Assembly (NCBI GenBank): GCA_020284085.1
Contig: JACEVL010000426.1
Location: forward strand, 237,501 to 301,500
Length of the DNA stretch: 64,000 nucleotides
From: Aporrectodea caliginosa
Lineage: Eukaryota > Annelida > Clitellata > Crassiclitellata > Lumbricidae
Direction: 5' to 3'
Below are positions 58,987 through 64,000 of this stretch, in pieces. Under the pieces are notes generated by a model. That model ran no database searches, had not been told where the DNA came from, and saw nothing but the letters and a program-made list of their open reading frames with translations. Made by a program: the position numbers and the translations under genes. The first letter of the stretch is position 1, and each line of letters begins with the position of its first letter.

Positions 58987-59269
58987 GCTATAAGTAAAGC
59001 AAAAGTTGTATTAAAATGACTGTAGGCCGATGTACTAATTTTAAATGCGGACGACCTCTTTGTCCATAACCCTTATCTGGTCTGAATATTGAACTCAGCT
59101 GTTTCGTATTTATGCGCCATCAGTTGATGCCTTGCGCACTATAAACCGGCGCGATAGAAGCCACTAATTACAACTACAATAGTGAACCAGCTAACGTTGA
59201 TCCGATTGCCTCTCAATGGAGCAATCATTAGGGCCACGCTATACGTTGCGAGGCGGGTTAATGGCTGAA

Positions 59270-60616
59270 CTAGGATGTAACAGTAATCAAAACTCTTATC
59301 CTGATGCCGCTATAAAACTGCCGAGGTCGCATCGTGCAAGATGGAAAATATTCCTCCTGTCATCACCACAGTGGCTAAATTCAACCAGATCCCGCCGGTT
59401 CTGATATCCGGAACCCCAGATTTGCGACCCGCCATGTGAACTGTGAGCTTCGCCGCCTAAGGGAGGTAACCCGTCGCCCAAATGTGTTCTTAGTTGCAAT
59501 AATCGATCATATGTAATTATGTATAGTGTTTTACATATTTTATGTGTTTTCCGCATTGCGAGTAGCCTATCTGTTATAAATTCTTCAGATAGGCTTGGGT
59601 TTTAAATTTGTAAACACTAATTGAGATCCGCCATCTCTGGATGAGCTACTGCATCACACTGCATCACACAGATTTCAATGTGTCATTCGAAGCTCATAAA
59701 CGCTCTACGAACATTTCAGCTCTTTGGGTAAATTTATCATTGTTAAACGAAAGTTCCTGAATTGTAGAAGACTTCATTCCATTTTCAGCGCCTTTCTGTA
59801 GCTATTCAGCGATTCAACACGTTAGCCTAATTATTGCTTTGAACGACGCTATTATAGATACAAGCATGGAATAGCCATGCAAAAAGGGACCGAAAATAAT
59901 TATTACTATTAACTTTACGCTTAGAGCCTTAGAATATCAACCCTTGGGTAAATGGGACAAGTCACTAAAGTCAGCGTATAATTTAGTATTAAATATTTAA
60001 GGCATCCTAAAATCATCTGAACGATTCTAAAATTTAAACGGTTAAACGAACAGTATTCCACAAATTTACGACAAAACTCGCCTTGTGAAACTAAATGTTG
60101 TTCCTATCCTTTCGCTTATGGTGGCTCTGCACTAGTGTTAAACGCCACGTCATTTCTTTTGTTTGTCCATGACTTCAAATTGATTGGATGCAAATTTGAC
60201 TTTTTAGTGTCCTTTATGAGACATTTTATTAGGCCCCTATAAAAAATTGAAATAAAGTTGAAAGTTGCTCTTTTCAATATGTGTTAATACCGCTTTTCTA
60301 AACTTCCGATGTGTTTAGAGTTTTAGACTTTCCGACTTAGTAGTTATCACATCGGCATACGACAATTTTATACCGAAAGACGTTAAGAACTAAAGACTGT
60401 TTGCGCGAGAACTATGGATACCGCATCTACAAGAGAACAAGACTTTCGCTTCAAGACATTTTCCAAACAATCAAGAAATGACCACGAAACCAAGACAGAG
60501 ACAATAGGTTCCGAGACCGAGACATCAAAAAACCTATATCGACACATCTCGAGACCGAGAACTACCAACTAACTAACTGAAACAACTCTGGGTAGTAGTA
60601 GAAGAGTAGTAGTAGT

Positions 60617-60647
<31 letters not shown>

Positions 60648-60900
60648 ACAGTAGGCCTATTAGTGGTAGTAGTAGAAATAAAAATTTATAATAAAAAAGG
60701 ATGATAAAACAATAACTATGATAATTATAATAACCATCTATTACTTTTTATAAAAAGCAGGCTCTTATAATGATAAAAACTGTAGTAACAATTATTATAA
60801 TAACCAATAACTTCATTAAATTATCATAATAATATATAACAAATTAAATAATACTTATAATAGTATTAATGAATATAAAGTGTATGGCATATTATCCATT
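59270..60900 (+). repeat. Intergenic module D and far-upstream module of unit 8
   Basis: 59270-59480 has TGATATCCGGAACCCCAG, and 59570-59940 the CTGTAGCTATTCAGCG stretch. 59940-60590 looks unit-specific with no gene seen. A mixed AGT/AGC/AAC repeat lies at 60592-60680. The conserved far-upstream stretch (AAACTGTAGTAACAATTATTATAATAACC) lies at 60777-60840. No hAT MITE is present here, unlike units 2 and 6. Confidence 0.6.
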
Positions 60901-60903
60901 GTG

Positions 60904-60911
60904 TGACGTCA
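60904..60911 (+). promoter_or_regulatory. CRE palindrome of unit 8
   Basis: TGACGTCA in TGTGTGACGTCACAG, 269 bp before the ATG at 61180, followed by CCAGAAGCCATTATCC. Confidence 0.55.
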
Positions 60912-61179
60912 CAGTAAAAGCTTTCCAGAAGCCATTATCCATTTCAGACTGACAACTTCTTTAACTTTAATGTCAGTTTAATTAATTAATTTGCTATTGA
61001 ATTAATTATTGTTTAGCTTCAATTTGTCGTAATCGTTTTGCTTTAGCAATATAACTTGCGTTGGTTATTCTCTCATCGTTTACTTACAAACGTTTGGCGT
61101 TTTTTGCAATATTGACGTTCATCTGTGAGAAGATGAGACGTTGATTCTTCTGCGGCTCCTAATACTGTCCTTTACTACT

Positions 61180-64000
61180 ATGTCGAAGAAACGAACATCG
61201 GCTGAATCCAACAGTGATGAACAAACGAATGAAGACTCAGAATGTAAGTTAATCCAAGACAGTTTTTGATAGTGCGCTTATAATTGTTTGCAGTTTCCGT
61301 GTCAAAATCTGTAGGCTTAGGCCTAAATGGAAGAGGCGTTCAAGAATTTCTTAAATGTTATTTTTGCAGGTTTATCGTTTTTATGATTAAAACTTGGGAA
61401 TGCCGGTCACAACTTCTTAGCCAATCATTCGCAGTTTTTTCGTTTACGCATATTCAGTAGTATCCTATCGCATCGTATCTAAAAATTTGTAGAGCGCCTT
61501 TCGCAGCATAGGCTATTCAGAGGCGCTTTCAGCGCGGAAACCCCCGGGGAAAAGAAACGTCTTGCGAGAGCGAGAGGATGCGTGAGAAATTCCAGACAAG
61601 AGCTTAGCCCGTAGAAGACGGGGAGGCCATTCCAAGTGGAAGAACCTGTCACAGCAAATGCCCAGCATTGTAGTAGTGTGGGTTCCACACATGCACATAC
61701 GACGACCAGCTGTTTGTATGGCACTGTTCCTGTTCCTGTTCTCAGCCATCCTCGCTTCAAGGGTCGGCCGCATCATGAACAATATTCCTCCAACGTCTCC
61801 TAGAAAAAGTTTATTCTGTTAGTTCCGAGCAATATAACTGTAGGTCTATAGTTTATCAAGTTAAACGTTTCAAATTGTTCGTAACATTGCTTAGTTTTAA
61901 CTGACACTATGCAATGTTTCACTATTGTATGAGTTGTTATAAAGTTCGGGCTTTTGTATCAATAAAGATCGCCTACTTTCTTATTCTGCTTCTAGCCATA
62001 GAAGACAATGCTAAACGTGCAAAACTCGACTTACTGAGTGACACAACGGTAAGCTGTAATTCCAAATTCTACGTATGATCTAAACTTTGTGAATTGCTAA
62101 AACAGTGAGGTTTAGAGTTCGATAGTTGCCATGCTCGTTTTCTCTAGCCAAATAACCTTATTGGCACTCGATAGTATTCAAATTCGAAATCAAGACAACA
62201 ATTTTTGTCTAAGTGCGTCACATCCTTCGCCGGTTTCAACAGAATATTAAAGTGTTTCAATCTATCGTCTTAGCGATCCTGTTACTATGGGGTCTCTCGC
62301 TGCTGTAAGCGTCTGACATCGGGTTCAGCATACGTTGTGTTCGTCATGAGAACCTTCGTCTGGGCTTCCAGCATGCTGAGCGATAGCTGTTTAGTGACTT
62401 AGTCGCTAATTAATGCAATCTCTAATATCAGCACGAGGATGGATCTAATAATTATGTTTGGAGCTTTCCGGTGAAAATTCAAAATAAGCTGGTGCAGCTT
62501 TCGAGTGGCGCTTTAGAAGTTTCGAGATTACGATCACGATTAAATTATTGCAAAAGCCCGTAAGATAATTAAAAATCAGGCTTCTTTATAACACCAACAA
62601 AGTAAAACCGCCATAGATAGGTTCGATCTTGCTTACTCTCTTTCCGTTTTAAACTTGTGAATGAGGCAACTAGCCAGAATCATCTGTGAAGTAAGAAGTA
62701 AATTCTGGACTACGTTCAGTTCGTCCACATACTTTTAATTCTAACCTCCTAATATGAGTTGAAATTGAAAGTGTGCGCTATATGGGTTGCTGTAATGTAC
62801 GACTCTGCTTACAAAATTTTCCACATGATTTTATGCTGAAGAGTTCTTAAGAAATGTGCTTTATAACACACGTTATATCTTTTTACGTTTACGTGTAGCT
62901 ACAGGATCTACCGATCGAGCTACTTGAATGTATCCTCGTTAAAGTCGTAGCTATGGAAGTGAAGGGTTTGATGCTGGCCAAAAGTGTATGGAAAGAAAAA
63001 GCTGATCTGGTGATAAGCCGACTAAGAACTGTCTGTTCGCAATGGAGCAGCACCCTTACGACCAACTCCTTCCGAACTAAACTTCACAGAATTCTAGACG
63101 GCACTGGTTAGTTCGTGAAGCTTTATTGCTATTATTAAATAAGCTTTATTCTTGCTTCCGATATTAGAAGATTTGAATATGGAATTAAGGCCATTGCGTC
63201 AGGACTCTTAGGTCTAATTCAGGTAAACCTGAGGGAGCCACGAATAAGCTGGTTCCATACGTAAACAGTGTTAGTAGCGCTTTATAATTTTTTTAGATTA
63301 TATTTACGATTTGGCTAGCCATTGCCTTCTAGATGTCTTCAGTATCTAGAACTTAGAAGGCAATGGACCAGCCCACTGCCTCTCTGTTACTCTTTCAACT
63401 GACGGTACTGAATTGACTGGATATGCAAAAATTAACAGAAACCTTAAACTAAATTTCTGCTCTAGTGGGAATTTGAACTCCGCCTCTCCATTGACAATCC
63501 AGAATGGTAATATTAAAACTATGGCCACAGGATTGTCGCACGTCCACATAATATGAGAAATATGCGTGACTAAGTCTAGACAAGTTACACCTCATACTGA
63601 CGAGCACCTGCAGATCTGCGCACTCTGCGTGCAAAACCTAACTAATTAGATACAGCGTATCTATACGATTCAAGTTCATTCTAAGTTTCAAGTCAATTGT
63701 CCATAGTCCTTGCATGTTTGAAGTAGCATGTAGACTATAGCACAATCAATTTCCTGGCTAGTCTTTACACATGTAAATGCACGAATGCATGTATTTTGAT
63801 AATTATTATATGTCACGTTTTAAGAATAATGTTTTTTAATACGCGTCATTTCTTTTCCGCAATAAATAAAGCAGAGTACTGTTTTCAGCCCAGGAGATTC
63901 GTTTGAAAGTTTCGAGTGAGCTTACGATCCAGTCAGGAACCCGCGCTGTGACTTGGCTGAACGATGAAATGTTTACGCTCTACAGACTAGATAACCGAGA
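61180..64000 (+). CDS. F-box/beta-propeller protein, unit 8 (runs off the window)
   Basis: Exons: 61180-61243 (MSKKRTSAESNSDEQTN), 61996-62048 (IEDNAKRAKLDLLSDTT), 62899-63106 (F-box, LPIELLECIL ... VCSQW), 63889 onwards (exon 4, first 112 nt, QEIRLKVS then SGTRAVTWLNDEMFTLYR). All visible parts are open with normal splice sites. The window ends 38 codons into the propeller, so integrity cannot be judged. It belongs to the long-leader promoter class. Intron 1 carries the dispersed repeat at 61478-61770. Confidence 0.75.
61478..61770. repeat. Dispersed repeat, copy 2, in intron 1 of unit 8
   Basis: Same order of motifs as 13095-13470. Absent from intron 1 of units 1, 3, 5, 6 and 7. Confidence 0.45.

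Overview
The window is eukaryotic, AT-rich and intron-containing. Genes are split by GT-AG introns, polyadenylation signals are conserved, and the sequence is crowded with hAT, Ty3/gypsy, LINE, SINE and MITE remains and long microsatellites. The palindrome TAGGCCTA recurs dozens of times. I judge it a marine invertebrate animal, with an echinoderm or other deuterostome as a weak guess. The sequence alone does not fix the species.

The backbone is a cluster of one gene family. Each full copy has four exons. Exon 1 is 64-70 nt and starts MSKKRTS. Exon 2 is 53 nt with a basic, NLS-like AKRAR. Exon 3 is 208 nt and encodes an F-box-like domain (LPIELL...VCSQW). Exon 4 is 866 nt and encodes about 287 residues that read as a six-bladed beta-propeller. 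The predicted product is about 396-398 aa and looks like a substrate receptor of an SCF-type ubiquitin ligase. Splice phases (1, 0, 1) are the same in every copy. Copies: unit 1 (+, 1186-4777, frameshifted), unit 2 (+, orphan exon 1 at 9773), unit 3 (+, 13797-16834, stop and frameshift), unit 4 (-, 25902-28759, no exon 1), units 5, 6 and 7 (-, intact: 30786-34536, 36732-40239, 43945-47906), unit 8 (+, 61180 to the window end, intact so far) and unit 9 (+, only the last codons and 3' flank near 53325). Three further exon-4 relics lie in spacers. Every exon 1 has a TGACGTCA (CRE) palindrome upstream, in two spacing classes.

Between units, a shared 3'/intergenic module is repeated in both orientations. 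Mobile elements that could be delimited: a 900-bp foldback element with 9-bp target duplication at 57-956, a hAT MITE at 8137-8989, a 1.8-kb hAT at 17773-19581, a hAT MITE at 20543-21218 nested in a decayed hAT transposase, a very young intact Ty3/gypsy at 48038-52525 inserted in the promoter of unit 7, a CR1/L2-like LINE end at 53870-54650 and a 62-bp piggyBac-type MITE at 58921-58982. Empty sites in paralogous units confirm several of these.

The middle (21.7-24.7 kb) holds two large tandem arrays: a CA-rich array carrying CACCTG/CAGGTGAGT and a ~25-bp array carrying AGGTCA and TATTTAC. A decayed histone H4-like segment lies at 52.75-53.3 kb. From 54.7 to 59.2 kb I recognise no gene.
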